From Candidatus Gastranaerophilales bacterium (GTDB taxonomy: Bacteria > Cyanobacteriota > Vampirovibrionia > Gastranaerophilales > Gastranaerophilaceae): 35,374 nt of DNA. Positions 33,872 to 35,374 of this stretch are shown one piece after another (position 1 is the stretch's first letter; every line of letters starts with the position of its first letter). A program made the position numbers and the translations under genes. The DNA lies in assembly GCA_947589115.1 (NCBI GenBank), contig CANPZP010000014.1, positions 1 to 35,374 on the forward strand. The letters are read 5' to 3'. Under the pieces are notes generated by a model. It saw nothing but the letters and a program-made list of their open reading frames with translations. It was not told where the DNA came from and ran no database searches.

Positions 33872-35374
33872 ATGGAATCTGAAAATATATTCAGCGGTTT
33901 AGAAAAAATATTAAGAGAACAAAACCGCTCGGAAGAAGATATATCTGAAATATATGCGGCATATAAATTTGCGGAGAAGCTGCATGCCGGACAATACAGA
34001 GTTAGTGAGGAGCCTTATATAATTCACCCGGTTGAAGTTGCGAAGATATTAGCGACATTAAAGGTGGATAAACATACATTAATGGCTTCAATTCTGCATG
34101 ATACCATAGAAGATACGGGACTGACTGCTGAACAATTAGGTGCCGAGTTCGGAGAGGATGTGTTAAATCTGGTTCTCGGGGTAACAAAACTTGATAAATA
34201 TCAATTCAAGTCAAAAGAAGAGCGTCAGGCTGAAAATTTCAGAAGAATGTTTGTTGCAATGGCAAAGGATGTTCGTGTAATATTTTTAAAACTTGCGGAC
34301 AGACTGCATAATATGCGCACATTAAATTATATGGCGCCTTCAAAACAGGTAAGGATAGCACAAGAAACTTTGGATATATTTGCACCGCTTGCTAACAGAC
34401 TCGGTATCGGAAGAATTAAAGCGGAACTTGAGGATTTATCGTTAAGATATCTAAATCCCGAAAAATATTTTGAAATAGCTCAATTGGTTGCGCAAAAAAA
34501 ACTTGAAAGAGAAAATACCGTAAAACTTTTGATTGATGAAATTTCAGAAAGTCTTAAACGTAATGAAATAGAAGCTGAAATAACGGGAAGAGCAAAACAT
34601 TATTACAGTATTTACAAAAAAATGCAGCGGTTGAATGTAGCTTTTAACGATTTATATGATATCACTGCGGTAAGGGTTATTGTGGACACCGAAAGACAAT
34701 GTTATGAGGTATTAGGTATTATACACTCATTATTTAAACCGATTCCGGGAAGATTTAAAGATTATATTGCCATGCCAAAAGGGAACGGTTATAAATCATT
34801 GCATACTTCGGTTATAGGTCCTAAACAAAAACCGCTGGAGGTTCAAATAAGAACAAAAGATATGCATAAGATTGCCGAATATGGTATTGCCGCACATTGG
34901 AAGTATAAGGAATCCGGCTCTATAAAAGCTTCTTCAGAGGATGATATCAAGTTTTCCTGGATGCATCAAATGATAGAATTGGATAAAGAAGCTACTGATG
35001 CAAATGAATTTGTTGAAAAAGTAAAAATTGATTTATTCGGGAATCAAGTTTTTGCCTTTACTCCCATGGGAGATATCATTGATTTACCTTTAAATGCGAC
35101 TCCAATTGATTTTGCTTTCAGAATCCATTCCGAGGTGGGTTATAAAACCACAGGCGCATTAATTAACGGAAGAATTGCCCAATTGGATACAAAGTTAAAT
35201 AACGGTGATATTGTTGAATTATTTACCTCAAAAACCGGCACCCCGAAATTGCATTGGCTGAAATTTTGTGTTACAAAACAAGCTCAATCCAAAATCAGAC
35301 AGTGGTTTAAAAAGCATAACAGAGATGAATATATTATCACCGGAAGAAATATGCTTGAGCAGGAATTAACAAAA
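33872..35374 (+). CDS. RelA/SpoT homologue, (p)ppGpp synthetase/hydrolase, 3' end outside window
   Basis: 501 codons are visible, then the window ends. ATG 33872 follows CAGGAAAAAA. The HD hydrolase domain comes first: IHPVEV (His52), ILHDTIEDT (76-77) and LADRLHNMRTL, all intact. The synthetase follows with YDITAVRVIV, and RFKDYIAMPKGNGYKSLHT carries the RxKD type motif (294-297) typical of bifunctional Rel/SpoT enzymes rather than the ExDD of RelA. Then come EVQIRTKDMHKIAEYGIAAHW and a TGS domain (VFAFTPMGDIIDLPLNATP). Length to here implies roughly 200 or more residues outside, probably helical, zinc-finger and ACT domains. It is likely the cell's main stringent-response enzyme. Confidence 0.95.
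   Translation, partial: MESENIFSGLEKILREQNRSEEDISEIYAAYKFAEKLHAGQYRVSEEPYIIHPVEVAKILATLKVDKHTLMASILHDTIEDTGLTAEQLGAEFGEDVLNLVLGVTKLDKYQFKSKEERQAENFRRMFVAMAKDVRVIFLKLADRLHNMRTLNYMAPSKQVRIAQETLDIFAPLANRLGIGRIKAELEDLSLRYLNPEKYFEIAQLVAQKKLERENTVKLLIDEISESLKRNEIEAEITGRAKHYYSIYKKMQRLNVAFNDLYDITAVRVIVDTERQCYEVLGIIHSLFKPIPGRFKDYIAMPKGNGYKSLHTSVIGPKQKPLEVQIRTKDMHKIAEYGIAAHWKYKESGSIKASSEDDIKFSWMHQMIELDKEATDANEFVEKVKIDLFGNQVFAFTPMGDIIDLPLNATPIDFAFRIHSEVGYKTTGALINGRIAQLDTKLNNGDIVELFTSKTGTPKLHWLKFCVTKQAQSKIRQWFKKHNRDEYIITGRNMLEQELTK

Overview
The window is a compact, AT-rich stretch of a Gram-negative-type (diderm) bacterial chromosome. LptB and an LptF/LptG permease imply LPS export. A DXP reductoisomerase, a ManC-type enzyme and AnmK fit a peptidoglycan and LPS/polysaccharide-making cell with MEP isoprenoid synthesis. 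A fliJ/fliK/flgG-like group implies a flagellum, and several prepilins carry the 'FTLSEVLITLxIIGIIAA' style of N-terminus. Together with YvcK behind two membrane helices, I infer a gut-type member of the Vampirovibrionia/Melainabacteria (Gastranaerophilales-like). That placement is inference, not proof.

Layout. Bases 1-4240 hold four type IV pilin-like genes (two minus strand, the first cut by the window edge, and two plus strand), two small unknown genes and dapB. Bases 4295-9286 hold a small unknown gene, a B12-binding radical SAM/DUF2344 protein, an RNase E/G and a small membrane protein. Bases 9293-10565 (minus) hold a zinc-ribbon protein and a UbiA/MenA-like prenyltransferase. A 334-base AT-rich regulatory gap precedes a HEAT-repeat gene. 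Next come lptB-lptF/G and a phosphodiester glycosidase gene (plus), anmK (minus), then manC-dxr-aroQ (plus). Bases 18877-25698 (minus) hold a small secreted protein, a 1920-residue protein with a split papain-like triad, and a GNAT acetyltransferase. Bases 25811-27777 hold a leader ORF followed by fliJ-fliK-flgG-like genes. The rest is a divergent PxpA-like gene, yvcK, panB, panC, a membrane protein and dut (plus), secG and a DUF167 gene (minus), and an rsh (RelA/SpoT) gene running off the right edge.

The most striking signal is in the pilins. All four carry, between start codon and mature pilin, a run of exactly nine G or C inside one shared 14-mer (TAC9GTG). In all four the run is one base too long, so the ATG-initiated frame ends at a TGA inside the conserved FTLSE codons; a run of eight would give a complete prepilin. 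The 14-mer lies in opposite orientations relative to coding in different copies, so it may act as DNA rather than only as codons. Slipped-strand phase variation, programmed +1 frameshifting or transcript slippage, a recombination site and a consensus error are all possible. The second signal is the 1920-residue protein, whose Cys245, His926 and Asn956 match the papain triad but are separated by about 680 residues of mostly helical sequence.

Genes are packed tightly: many start/stop overlaps (TAATG, ATGA) mark operons, and two convergent pairs overlap at their 3' ends.
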